Shown piece by piece: positions 28,087 through 36,956 of a DNA stretch of 64,000 bases. The stretch is from Bacteroidota bacterium (GTDB lineage: Bacteria > Chlamydiota > Chlamydiia > Chlamydiales > FEN-1388): positions 62,001 through 126,000 of the forward strand of contig JABDGV010000002.1 of NCBI GenBank assembly GCA_013285825.1. The letters run 5' to 3'. The notes beneath the pieces were generated by a model. The model was not told the DNA's origin, ran no database searches, and saw only the letters and a program-made list of their open reading frames with translations. Both the position numbers and the translations under genes were made by a program. How positions within the stretch are numbered: the stretch's first letter is position 1; each line of letters begins with the position of its first letter.

Positions 28087-28778
28087 CGAACACCTCGAGC
28101 TTCTCCAAAGAGCGGAGGAGTTCCCTCTCGTATTCCATGAAGATGGCCAAAGACGCATAAAGAAATTCCATACGCTTCCAAGAGCTGAGACGCTTTAGAG
28201 GGAGCAAGATCTAAACCTATTGGTGGGTAATGGGTCATAGCAATTTTATGTTTAGCTCCCTGAGGAATCGCTTTTAAGCTCGTCTCCAGCCGCTGCAGCT
28301 CCCGTTCAAAAAGCTGTTCGTTTTGTTCCGGGGTGGATAGATCTATCTTTTTGCTCGCCTTGTTTTCCTTAAAGTCAATAATCGAGGAGAAGCTGTATTC
28401 AGAACTATCCCAAAGCCTCGCTCCACCGATGGCAATATCTCCTAGGATAAAAGAATCGTTTTGTATGGCATGTAGCGATTTTGGGAGGGCTTTACGTACC
28501 TTTGATATGGAATCCCACCAGTAGTCGTGGTTGCCGCGGATAATAACTTTGGTGCCGGGCCGTGCATCCACCCAAGCAAAATCTAAAATTGCCTGGTCGA
28601 TTTTCATCGCCCAAGAAATATCTCCTGGGATGAGGACTAAGTCGTCAGGCTTAATGAGTGCATCCCATTTTTCTTCTAAAGCTTTGGGATGGCCTTTCCA
28701 CGCCTCTCCAAAAATATCCATGCTTTTACTGGGAACTCCAAAGGAGAGATGGAGATCTGCTATTGTAAAAATTCGCAT
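28032..28778 (-). CDS. calcineurin-like metallophosphoesterase
   Basis: 248 residues with all metal-binding motifs of the family in order: DLHL at 8-11, GDISW, GNHDYW, and the paired histidines in TH and GHLHG. It binds two metal ions and hydrolyses a phosphate ester; substrate unknown. In Chlamydia trachomatis a protein of this type lies next to glgC (CT488/CT489, from memory), as here. The gap to glgC holds a CACAGAG hairpin, so cotranscription is uncertain. The 3' end overlaps the convergent 27061 gene by 55 bases. Confidence 0.9.
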   Translation of the reverse strand: MRIFTIADLHLSFGVPSKSMDIFGEAWKGHPKALEEKWDALIKPDDLVLIPGDISWAMKIDQAILDFAWVDARPGTKVIIRGNHDYWWDSISKVRKALPKSLHAIQNDSFILGDIAIGGARLWDSSEYSFSSIIDFKENKASKKIDLSTPEQNEQLFERELQRLETSLKAIPQGAKHKIAMTHYPPIGLDLAPSKASQLLEAYGISLCVFGHLHGIREGTPPLFGEARGVRYVLASCDWLRSTPALIA

Positions 28779-28800
28779 GAGCGTCTCGTTATTAAAAATA

Positions 28801-28876
28801 ATTTACCACAGAGATCACAGAGCACACAGAGAAATTTGTTTTCAAATCTCTGTGTGCTCTGTGATCTCTGTGGTAG
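28801..28876. repeat. CACAGAG-type intergenic hairpin repeat, copy 3
   Basis: TTACCACAGAGATCACAGAG and following sequence is repeated in reverse complement almost perfectly around a short loop, giving one of the best stems of the family. It lies between glgC and the metallophosphoesterase gene. Confidence 0.9.
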
Positions 28877-28886
28877 AATAATCAAC

Positions 28887-30239
28887 TTAGAATGTGAACC
28901 CTTCGGGAAGAGTCACTCCTCGGGGCACAACGATGATGCCATCTCTGACATAGATCAAATCACTATCATAATCGGTGAGGTTTTGCTTATTGATGAGGTG
29001 GACCCGATTACGCAGCGTGACCTGTTTATCGATTATTGCTTTTTTGATGAGGCAATCTTCTCCAATTTCAGAGGGGGTGCCGTGAAGATCATTACCCATG
29101 ATGTAGGAGTTTTGGATAATAGTACCCTTTCGGATTATTGATCGCTGACCAATGATGCTTCTAGTAATTTCATTTGCTTCGATTACCGATCCTTCGCAGA
29201 TGATAGCATGGTTGATATGGCCTCCACGTATTTTAGCTCCCGGAAGTGTGTGAGCTGTTGTGAAGATTGGCATTGATTCAGCGTAGAGATCAAAAGGAGG
29301 TTGAGGTTCAGCCAAGGCTAAGTTTGCTTCATAAAAAGATTCAACAGTGCCGATATCTTCCCAATAGCCATTATGAGCAAATGCTCCAATTTTCCCTTTG
29401 CCGACTTTTGCAGGAATGATGTGTTTGCCAAAATCTTCTCGTAAATCGGTATCAAGCATTTGGATAAGCGCTTCCCGCTTGAAGAGATAAATGCCCATCG
29501 ACCCCAAAAAGGGCTTTTCGCTGCCGGATATAAACCCCATTTTGTGAAGAATTTCTGGAGAGGTTCTTAAGCGATCAAGAGCTTGAATAGATGAGGGCTT
29601 TTCATGGAAATCGATGATATCGTGGTCTTCATTGACCTTCAAGATACCCATGCGGCGCGCCTCTTTTTCATCAACAGCAAGTGTTGCAACTAAGACATCG
29701 ACATCAGTTGTTATGGCTGTTTGAAGCATAGAGCAAAAGTCCATGCGATAGAGCTGGTCTCCTGAGAGAACAAGAACGTATTCGGCCGAGATTTCTAAAA
29801 GGTAGTCAAGGTTTTGCCGTACAGCATCAGCTGTTCCGTTGTACCATCGATTGCAATTAGCACGCTGTTCTGCAGTCAATACTTCAACAAAGCCGCCAGT
29901 AAGAGCATTTGGAGGGTATGTGTGGAGAATATGGTGGTGAAGAGATCGGGAGAGAAATTGAGTTAAGACAAAAATAGTGTCAATCCCGGAGCCTAAGGCA
30001 TTAGAGATTGGTACATCAATTAAGCGATAGCGTCCGCCAAATTCAATAGCAGGCTTGCAGCGATTTTTTGAAAGAGGAAAGAGTCTTGTGCCTTGGCCCC
30101 CTGCAAGAATAATGCAGGCGACTTTGGACATGTCGACGGTCTGAATCACTTTCTGTTTTTTTATCCCTTTGCTGATCGAGGACTTTTTTTTCTCTGCCTC
30201 TTTCAAGTCATCTAAGGTGATATTTTTCGCTGCAGGCAT
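28887..30239 (-). CDS. glgC: glucose-1-phosphate adenylyltransferase
   Basis: Makes ADP-glucose from ATP and glucose-1-phosphate, the committed step of glycogen synthesis. 450 residues: a nucleotidyltransferase domain with the signature LAGGQGTRLFPLSKNRCKPA at 45-64, FGGRYRLIDVPISNALGSG and VLSGDQLYRMD, then a C-terminal left-handed beta helix (RGGHINHAIICEGSVIEANE, SIIRKGTIIQNSYIMG). An N-terminal extension of about 38 charged residues precedes the usual start. Glycogen is a typical chlamydial reserve. A GGAG ribosome-binding site precedes ATG 30239. Confidence 0.95.
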   Translation of the reverse strand: MPAAKNITLDDLKEAEKKKSSISKGIKKQKVIQTVDMSKVACIILAGGQGTRLFPLSKNRCKPAIEFGGRYRLIDVPISNALGSGIDTIFVLTQFLSRSLHHHILHTYPPNALTGGFVEVLTAEQRANCNRWYNGTADAVRQNLDYLLEISAEYVLVLSGDQLYRMDFCSMLQTAITTDVDVLVATLAVDEKEARRMGILKVNEDHDIIDFHEKPSSIQALDRLRTSPEILHKMGFISGSEKPFLGSMGIYLFKREALIQMLDTDLREDFGKHIIPAKVGKGKIGAFAHNGYWEDIGTVESFYEANLALAEPQPPFDLYAESMPIFTTAHTLPGAKIRGGHINHAIICEGSVIEANEITRSIIGQRSIIRKGTIIQNSYIMGNDLHGTPSEIGEDCLIKKAIIDKQVTLRNRVHLINKQNLTDYDSDLIYVRDGIIVVPRGVTLPEGFTF

Positions 30240-30322
30240 ACTTCTCCGCGTAAGTTGCTCGTTAATTCATACAGTACTTGCTCGATTTTTCGATATTAAA
30301 TACTAAAAATACGGCAGTGTAT

Positions 30323-30706
30323 TTAACTGCTATACTTGTGGCTTAATCTTCCAAGAGCTAAGGCTCCAAGAAGCAAGCCTAAATCCCGAAGGGCGATGTC
30401 GTAAAAGTGTCCAGTCATAAGAAGATTTATAATAATGGCTAAAAGCCAGAGAGCAACGATATAGGCAAAAACTTGCGGTTTGAAAAACGTGCCGATACCA
30501 GCAATAATTTCAACAACGCCAATAGCCATCATAAAGGCTTGTGCATTGCCGTGAACAACTTGCATAACCATAGGAGATAAATATCCAGGCCAATAGGCAA
30601 GTATATTATAGAATTTATCTATACCTGCAAGAATGGGTGCTACCACAAAGGCAAATTGCAGAATCCTAAATGCCTGATAGCCATAATCCCCAGGAAATTT
30701 AGACAT
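30323..30706 (-). CDS. DoxX-like small integral membrane protein
   Basis: 127 residues with four predicted membrane helices (QFAFVVAPILAGIDKF, then QAFMMAIGVVEIIAGIGTFF, then FAYIVALWLLAIIINLL and LRDLGLLLGALALGRL), the size and layout of DoxX/DUF417-type proteins; function unknown. The ATG at 30706 was chosen over an upstream one at 30745 because a strong AAGGAG lies just upstream of it. It is divergent from the MFS gene. Confidence 0.75.
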   Translation of the reverse strand: MSKFPGDYGYQAFRILQFAFVVAPILAGIDKFYNILAYWPGYLSPMVMQVVHGNAQAFMMAIGVVEIIAGIGTFFKPQVFAYIVALWLLAIIINLLMTGHFYDIALRDLGLLLGALALGRLSHKYSS

Positions 30707-30802
30707 ATAAGTATCTCCTTGTCTTATCCATTTTGAGTACCACAACCTCTAAATAAAAGAAATAATTTTAATTAGATAGCTAATTGCAAAAAACATTTTT
30801 TA

Positions 30803-32050
30803 ATGATAAAATTCATCTCTAAAACATTAATAAATGAATTTATGAACCTCTCATCAAGATCAAGTACACTCTTAATTCTCGCCTGTGTCGGCCATTTTCT
30901 AGTCGATACCATGATTGGCATCTGGCCTCTTTTTAAACTGGAAGCGGGAATTGAAATTGCTTTGGCTGCACTTCTTACTGGTGTGTGTGTGGTCATTGGC
31001 GAGGGTCTTCAGGCCTATTTTGGATCTTTAGCGGATCGCGGCTATGTTTTGGCACTGCTTGCTTTGGGGCCTGTTTTGGCTGCAGTATCTGCCTTTTTGC
31101 CCTATGGAAACGGGCTCTATTTCTATGCCTTTTGCTTGATTTGCACCTATATTGGATCTTCAGCCTTTCACCCAACAGCTGCAGGTGTTGTCGCCTCGTT
31201 AGATCCGAAACGAGCAAATGTGTTGGTAGCTATATTTCACAGCTCAGGACTTGTTGGTCTTGCTTTGAGCCAGACCCTTTATTCCCTAACCACCTATGAA
31301 AGGGCTTATCCGTCTACCTGGCTTTTAGCTGTTCCTGCACTCCTTGTAGCAATAGCTCTTTTCATTGCAAAGAATAAAGTTCCCCTCGAAAAAACAATCT
31401 CAAAAAAATCTGAGACCCATTTTTTGAAGACTATGCTTGGCTATTTTAAGATTCAGCCTCTAAGACTTCTCTATTTCATTCTCCTTTTTAACCAGATTGT
31501 GATCTGGTCCATCATGTTTCTTATTCCCGACTTTATAGTAAGCAGGACCGATGAGGCGTGGATGATTTTGGGCGGAGGAAACCTTGTCTATGTTCTCGGT
31601 GCTGCTTGTGCAGCAGTCCCTCTGGGCTTTCTTGCTGATAGGCTTCAGCCTGACAAGGTGATCTTTTCTGTTATGGTTCTTGCTGCCGGAGTTCTCTATG
31701 CTCTTTTGCTGTCTCCTGAGCTGTCCCCTCTCTATATGTCGATCCTCTTGTTTATAGCTGGAGGCTGTTTAGGTGCCGTCCAGCCTCTCTCTATCGCTTT
31801 AGGGATAAAATTTATTCCTACCGAACGAGGGATGATTTCAGCATTTCTTATGGGCTTTGTTTGGATCTTTTCCGAAGGCGTGGGCATTTCCTTAAGCGGG
31901 GTTTTAGCCTCCCTTTTTTCAGAAGATGCACCGGCAAAATCTCTTCTTATCATGTCTATAGGCACTATCATTTCTGCAGCCCTTGCTTATCGGCTTATAC
32001 GATTGCAAAAGTCATTGGCAGTTGCTGCGGTGCGAAATTTAAGTTCTTAA
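30803..32050 (+). CDS. major facilitator superfamily transporter, Fsr (fosmidomycin resistance)-like
   Basis: 415 residues with about twelve membrane helices. The N-terminal GHFLVDTMIGIWPLFK, GEGLQAYFGSLADRG and SAFHPTAAGVVA are typical of the fosmidomycin-resistance branch of the MFS. It probably exports a small molecule by proton antiport; the substrate cannot be told. No Shine-Dalgarno sequence precedes either possible ATG (30803 or 30842). Confidence 0.85.
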   Translation: MIKFISKTLINEFMNLSSRSSTLLILACVGHFLVDTMIGIWPLFKLEAGIEIALAALLTGVCVVIGEGLQAYFGSLADRGYVLALLALGPVLAAVSAFLPYGNGLYFYAFCLICTYIGSSAFHPTAAGVVASLDPKRANVLVAIFHSSGLVGLALSQTLYSLTTYERAYPSTWLLAVPALLVAIALFIAKNKVPLEKTISKKSETHFLKTMLGYFKIQPLRLLYFILLFNQIVIWSIMFLIPDFIVSRTDEAWMILGGGNLVYVLGAACAAVPLGFLADRLQPDKVIFSVMVLAAGVLYALLLSPELSPLYMSILLFIAGGCLGAVQPLSIALGIKFIPTERGMISAFLMGFVWIFSEGVGISLSGVLASLFSEDAPAKSLLIMSIGTIISAALAYRLIRLQKSLAVAAVRNLSS

Positions 32051-32055
32051 ATTTT

Positions 32056-32136
32056 TTTCACAACTGAGATCACAGAGCCCACGGAGTATTTTAGCTACAG
32101 TTTCCTCTCTGTGCACTCACTGTTCTCTGTGGTTAA
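32056..32136. repeat. CACAGAG-type intergenic hairpin repeat, copy 4 (diverged)
   Basis: CAACTGAGATCACAGAGCCC on the left and CTCTGTGCACTCACTGTTCT on the right pair with several mismatches. It lies just after the MFS transporter stop and looks like an older copy of the family. Confidence 0.7.
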
Positions 32137-32223
32137 TAGTAAAGCTAACCTAGACATCAGTAGATGTTTGTCACTTCCAAGATTCAGGAGATTTGCTATG
32201 ATCTCACATAAAATATAATAGGT

Positions 32224-34779
32224 TTGTTTGTGAGATTCATAATTCTTGTTCTCATTCCATTTTCACTGTGTGCTCAAGCAACTCTAGATGAGTTTTTAAG
32301 AGAGCTTCCCACCTCTTCATCCCAATTACAGCCAGTTCTTCCCTCTTGGCAGGCCGAAGTGATTGAGCGCTATGAAGATGGAGCATCAAAGCTTGTTGAG
32401 TTTCTTGACCCAAATCAAGATATGTGGCCCATGAAGCGTCTTGAGTTCTATCCAAATGGCTACTTAGCTTTGGAAAGTGATTTGGCCGCCAAGGGAAAGG
32501 GTATTGAGGCTGGGATTGCAGATGGTGTTGCGTGCAGCTTTTTTCAAGATGGATCGCTTGCAGCAATTACACACTACAAAGCAGGACTTGAGACTGGCCG
32601 CTTTATTTCCTATTACCCCTTAGGGACAGTCAATATCGATTGCAACTTTATAAATGCCTCTCTTGATGGCCCTTATAAGGAATACTATGAGAATGGAAGC
32701 CGAAAAATAGAGTGTTGCTATAGCAAGGGGCTGCTTTCTGGTGAGTACACGGAGTGGTTTAAGAATGGAAAAAAGCAGCTTTCAGCCCATTATGAAGCGG
32801 GGCTTTTACAGGGCAAGCGTACAGTTTGGTATGAATCAGGGGCGCTTTTGGAAGTTGGATATTTTACTTTAGGCTCTCCTACAGATTCTCAAGGAGCTCC
32901 TGGCAAGCAGCGCTGGTATGAGAATGGCCAGATTTTTGAAAGCGAGCATTTTAGGCTTGGCTGTCCCATAGGTGATTGGGTGCGCCTGCATGAAAATGGC
33001 AGAAAGGCAATGACGGTCCGGTTCAAAGATGGGTTTAAGGATGGAGAACAAGCCTATTTCAATAGCTCAGGCGATAAAATTGGCTCCAATGGATATAAAT
33101 CTGGCTTGCTTGTTGGAAAATGCTACCGCCTTCACAGTAATAAAGAGACTGCATTTTCTGCGGTCTTTGATCAATCGGGCGTGCTTCAAGGAGCGATTCT
33201 TGAGTCGGACGCCAAAGGCAAGCCCATTCGGCGCTATCGAGCGAAGAATGTACCAACGGGTTTGCAGTTGGATGGCGAATATTCTGAATGGCTGCCAACA
33301 GGAGAGCTTATTCAGACACTGTCCTTTTCTAATGGCCTTTTTCACGGAGAGCAAGCGGCCTATTTTCCAAATGGTCAACAAATGAAGAGAGCGAACTTTA
33401 CTCATGGCGTGCGAGAGGGCCAAACGCAAGAGTGGTTTGATAATGGAAAAATTGACTCTGCATGCAGCCTCAATAAGGGTGAAGTGGAGGGTCTTTATGA
33501 GACCTGGTATAAAAATGGTTCTCATAGGTCTCAAGGTACATTTAAAGATGGTAATAGTGTTGGCGAGCACTGCTCTTGGTTTGAAAATGGTCAAAAAGAG
33601 TTTTCGGCTAATTGGAAAGACGATTGTCTTAATGGAAAGGTGTCTGTTTGGTACCCCAGCGGCCAGATTGAAATTCAAGAAGAGTGGAATGATGGAGCGG
33701 AAGATGGCCTTTTTCTTTCGTGGTATGAAAGCGGAGCAAAAAGATCATCAGAGCGATATAAAAATGCTCTTTTGTCCGGGCTTTGTGAAGAGTGGTATGA
33801 GAATGGACGGCCCTGCTTAAAAGCTGTCTATGTTGATGGAGAGACCAATGGAGAGGTTGTCCGCTATTTTGCAGACGGGCGAATTGAAAGCAGAGGGAGC
33901 TATAACTATGGCAAGCCTGAAAAGGTGCATGAATCTTATTCCATACGAGATGGAGCCTACTTCCTTTCATCGAGAATTTGTTATTCAGGCGGCCTAATCA
34001 ATGGCCTGGCTGAGAAATGGACCTCCCCCGATCAAAAAGTTTTGGAGATGTCCTATCTTGCAGGGCTTCCAGATGGCAAAAAGCGCCTCTGGAGCGAGTC
34101 GGGAGATTTGCTTTTTGAGGGTGAATTTCTCAAAGGCGCGCCCATTGGCAAACAGCGTCGTATAAGCCTCGATGGCACGGAAGAGATCGTTCATTATGAA
34201 AATGGGCTGCTTGATGGTCTTTCTGTGACCTTTTATCCCCTCCATCCAACTTTTGGACGGATTAAAGCTTTTGAAATGCCCTACGTTCGAGGCGTGGCTC
34301 AAGGAGAGTTCATTGAATATAATCAGGCTGGATCCAGGGTGCGGCTGCTTGAGATGTCTCAAGGCAAAAGAGAGGGGCGTGCAGTTGTTTATGCCGCTGA
34401 TGGAAAAGTTGCAGGAACAGCTTTCTTCAAACAAGATCTACTCGATGGGCCTGTTACCCTTTTCTTTCCCAATGGAACACTTTTTCGAAAAATTATGTTT
34501 AGTAAAGGTGAGCAAACCGGCGAGGAAATTACCTATTTTGATACTGGAAAAATTGCTGCCAAAAACCAGTATCTGGCTGGAAAGCTCAATGGAATATGTT
34601 CTGAGTGGAATGCTCAGGGTGTTTTAGTCTTTGAATCGGAATACAAAAATGGACAGCGCCATGGAAAGTTTAATAAATTTTTTGATAACGGGCGCCCAAA
34701 AGTCTTTATGCAGTTTAAAAACGATCATTTAATCTCTAAGCGTTCGTTTACGGAAGCGGGGATTGAGGTGTCTCAATAA
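32224..34779 (+). CDS. giant MORN_2/YwqK-type repeat protein, secreted
   Basis: 851 residues: a signal peptide (about 1-19, ending SLCAQA), then some thirty degenerate repeats of 22-26 residues of the form GxxxxWYENGxxxxxxxYKxGxxxG (for example EEWYENGRPCLKAVYVDGE and TEWFKNGKKQLSAHYEAG). This is the MORN_2 repeat of the YwqK family, forming an elongated beta structure; the 'antitoxin' label often attached to YwqK is not a supported function here. The start is a TTG at 32224 or GTG at 32230; no good ATG exists upstream of the signal peptide. Its last 32 bases overlap the convergent rsmD gene. Export and a binding role are inferred. Confidence 0.85.
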   Translation: MFVRFIILVLIPFSLCAQATLDEFLRELPTSSSQLQPVLPSWQAEVIERYEDGASKLVEFLDPNQDMWPMKRLEFYPNGYLALESDLAAKGKGIEAGIADGVACSFFQDGSLAAITHYKAGLETGRFISYYPLGTVNIDCNFINASLDGPYKEYYENGSRKIECCYSKGLLSGEYTEWFKNGKKQLSAHYEAGLLQGKRTVWYESGALLEVGYFTLGSPTDSQGAPGKQRWYENGQIFESEHFRLGCPIGDWVRLHENGRKAMTVRFKDGFKDGEQAYFNSSGDKIGSNGYKSGLLVGKCYRLHSNKETAFSAVFDQSGVLQGAILESDAKGKPIRRYRAKNVPTGLQLDGEYSEWLPTGELIQTLSFSNGLFHGEQAAYFPNGQQMKRANFTHGVREGQTQEWFDNGKIDSACSLNKGEVEGLYETWYKNGSHRSQGTFKDGNSVGEHCSWFENGQKEFSANWKDDCLNGKVSVWYPSGQIEIQEEWNDGAEDGLFLSWYESGAKRSSERYKNALLSGLCEEWYENGRPCLKAVYVDGETNGEVVRYFADGRIESRGSYNYGKPEKVHESYSIRDGAYFLSSRICYSGGLINGLAEKWTSPDQKVLEMSYLAGLPDGKKRLWSESGDLLFEGEFLKGAPIGKQRRISLDGTEEIVHYENGLLDGLSVTFYPLHPTFGRIKAFEMPYVRGVAQGEFIEYNQAGSRVRLLEMSQGKREGRAVVYAADGKVAGTAFFKQDLLDGPVTLFFPNGTLFRKIMFSKGEQTGEEITYFDTGKIAAKNQYLAGKLNGICSEWNAQGVLVFESEYKNGQRHGKFNKFFDNGRPKVFMQFKNDHLISKRSFTEAGIEVSQ

Positions 34780-35350
34780 ATCGAAACTCTCGAAGACAGG
34801 TGCTTCCCGATCTTCGAGCATTCTCAAGTTTGAGGTGGGTAAGCTCGAGCGTGTCGATTTCGCTTTTCAGGCTATCTTCGACAAAAACTCTGCAGTTATT
34901 CGCTAAGATATTGGCTTCATCTAAAGCAATCAGTGTCTCAACGACAAGTTTCATGTTCTGGGGAGTCGTTTGCGAGTAGGGAGGATCAGACAGACAGAGT
35001 GTAAAGCGCGGAGCCCCCTTTTCCACCCGTTTTTTGAGAAATTCGATACCCCTTCGAGCATCTAAAACGAGAACTTCCGCATCTGCATGCCATTCAGAAA
35101 TAACCTGAGAAATAAGCTCTGCCTGCCTTCGGTCTTTTTCTATAAAGGTGCAGCTTTTAGCTCCGCGGCTTATCGCTTCAAATCCCAAAGAGCCAGATCC
35201 TGCAAATATATCGAGAACTATAGCTTCTTCAACTTCTCCTTGGCAGATATTAAATATCTGTGCGCGTACCTTCTCTTGTGTCGGCCGTGTTTCACTGCTT
35301 TTAGGTGAGGGAAGCCTATAGCCTTTATGAATGCCTGAAATGATCTTCAT
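34748..35350 (-). CDS. rsmD: 16S rRNA (guanine966-N2)-methyltransferase
   Basis: 200-residue SAM-dependent methyltransferase: MKIISGIHKGYRL start typical of RsmD, SAM-binding DIFAGSGSLGFEAISRGA, acidic FIEKDRRQ, and the catalytic DPPY in LSDPPYSQT. It methylates G966 of 16S rRNA during 30S assembly. ATG 35350 overlaps the stop of the upstream TPR protein gene (ATGA), so the two are cotranscribed. From memory, chlamydial rsmD (yhhF) sits close to glgC, in line with this region. Confidence 0.92.
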   Translation of the reverse strand: MKIISGIHKGYRLPSPKSSETRPTQEKVRAQIFNICQGEVEEAIVLDIFAGSGSLGFEAISRGAKSCTFIEKDRRQAELISQVISEWHADAEVLVLDARRGIEFLKKRVEKGAPRFTLCLSDPPYSQTTPQNMKLVVETLIALDEANILANNCRVFVEDSLKSEIDTLELTHLKLENARRSGSTCLREFRFIETPQSPLP

Positions 35351-36330
35351 CTCAAACATTCCTTGTAGGCATACAAAACTTCCTCTGCTTGCATTGGAGA
35401 GAGCTCTTTTAATCGTAAATATGCTTCAAGACCTGTTTTAGGCTGCTTCAATTCAAACGCTAAAAGGCCTGATCGGACAAGTGCTTGAACATCATCCGGA
35501 TCAAGCTTCAAGACTTTTTGCCACGCGTTGAGCTCCTCAATTGGCATGCTGAGCTCTTTGTAGCTTAAGGCAAGCTGCTCGAATACCCAGACTGTATCTT
35601 CAGCGAATTGAGAAACAATCGTCAGCTCTTGAACGGCAAGGTTTGCGTATTGACGATGCTTTTCTTCTACTTCTTGGGTGTGCTTCGGGAGTGGAAGCTG
35701 TACATAGAAGCCATAGCGATTTCTTTGGCGAGAAGCTTCCAAAAAGAGTTGTGAGAGAGCTACAAAGCAGTTGGCAAGTTCTGCATGAGCCTTTGTATCT
35801 AGAGGATTTGTTTCAATAATCTCTATTCGAGCGCGGGCAGAAGCTATTTGCAGAGCCTCTACAATATCGAGTTTTTTCTTCCAGAAGAAGAAATAAAAGA
35901 CTTTTTCTAATATGTAGAGACAAGGATTAAGCCATTGGAGATAGGAAGGGAGTGAAAAAAATGAGTTCTGAGGCAGTTTGAACATCTGCGCTTCTTCAAA
36001 TAAAAATTGCGCTTTCTTTTCTGCGCCCGCCTGTTTTGGGATATGAGTAGAGATTGAGTCCGTGATGGTTTCCATCCACTCGCTTTCATACCAGATATGG
36101 ACCACATATGCGCCCACGAGGGAGAAGAAGAAGATAGAGGTGAGAAGCCCGAGGTTTAAGGTGGAGGTGTGGGAAAGAGCGCCAATCAATACCAGGAAGA
36201 AAAGAGTTACGGAAATGAGCGCGAGGGAAGATTGCAGCCAGATCCGCTTATTGAGAATGTCGAGTAGGCTTTGCCGAAGAGGCGTACTGCTTTTCGGCTG
36301 GTCTATTATTTCACTGAATGCAATTTGCAT
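35347..36330 (-). CDS. membrane protein with tetratricopeptide-like C-terminus, function unknown
   Basis: 327 residues. Two adjacent membrane helices (about 33-52 and 58-80) form a hairpin; a third hydrophobic stretch lies near 135-150. The C-terminal half carries tetratricopeptide repeats (DTKAHAELANCFVALSQLF, EELNAWQKVLKLDPDDVQAL). It is upstream of and coupled to rsmD by a four-base overlap. Not recognised beyond this layout. Confidence 0.75.
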   Translation of the reverse strand: MQIAFSEIIDQPKSSTPLRQSLLDILNKRIWLQSSLALISVTLFFLVLIGALSHTSTLNLGLLTSIFFFSLVGAYVVHIWYESEWMETITDSISTHIPKQAGAEKKAQFLFEEAQMFKLPQNSFFSLPSYLQWLNPCLYILEKVFYFFFWKKKLDIVEALQIASARARIEIIETNPLDTKAHAELANCFVALSQLFLEASRQRNRYGFYVQLPLPKHTQEVEEKHRQYANLAVQELTIVSQFAEDTVWVFEQLALSYKELSMPIEELNAWQKVLKLDPDDVQALVRSGLLAFELKQPKTGLEAYLRLKELSPMQAEEVLYAYKECLR

Positions 36331-36403
36331 AAAAAATAGTATTTTGTATGTGAACGGTAAGCAAAGCAGAGAATCTCTTTACCTTCAACTTCAGAATTAT
36401 TAT

Positions 36404-36883
36404 TTATGCCGAAGGTATTGTTTCAACTCTAAAATAGGTGAATTGGGCTTGAAGAGTTGTGTGATTTCCTACGGGACAGGTGACACTGTAGGTATTTGTT
36501 GTAGGTTCTAAATTATAGGTAAATAGAGGGGTTACGAAGGTGGTACTTGTGAGGTTAAATGATACTTGGCCTAAAATTATTGGCGATATAACGACACCAA
36601 CTTGGTACATACCTTCAAATGGGTTTTCGATAGTAAATGTGAATGTTTCTGTGGATAGAGTTACAGTGGCCGTAGATTGTGTATAGACTTGCCCTGTTGG
36701 GGAAATTACAAAAGGAGTGACTTTAGTAGAGCCTGCTGCAGTGACTGCTAAATTTACAGTTGCCGTTGCTCCCATATCTTGCTCAAATAAGCCAAAGAGG
36801 GGGTGAGTATGGATTAGGGATAGTAGGGCAAAGAGTGCTAGGAGAGAGATATGAGACTTTTGCAAATGGCCTCGCAAACTCAT
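36404..36883 (-). CDS. small secreted protein, beta-rich, function unknown
   Basis: 159 residues with an N-terminal signal sequence (hydrophobic 12-27, ISLLALFALLSLIHTH) and a mature part rich in Thr, Val and alternating hydrophobic residues (ATATVNLAVTAAGSTKVTPF, TFTIENPFEGMYQVGVVI), which suggests a single beta-sandwich domain. No family is recognised. It stands alone between the EamA transporter and TPR membrane protein genes with weak ribosome-binding sequence. Confidence 0.65.
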   Translation of the reverse strand: MSLRGHLQKSHISLLALFALLSLIHTHPLFGLFEQDMGATATVNLAVTAAGSTKVTPFVISPTGQVYTQSTATVTLSTETFTFTIENPFEGMYQVGVVISPIILGQVSFNLTSTTFVTPLFTYNLEPTTNTYSVTCPVGNHTTLQAQFTYFRVETIPSA

Positions 36884-36956
36884 TCAACTTATATTTAAAA
36901 AATATATTTGATATCTATTTAAACAAATAAACTATAATTAAATTAATTTCTATTTT

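Noticed and set aside
32224-34779. YwqK-type protein as part of a toxin-antitoxin pair
   Set aside because: No toxin gene is adjacent, the protein has a signal peptide and is many times longer than a typical antitoxin; the family label is historical.
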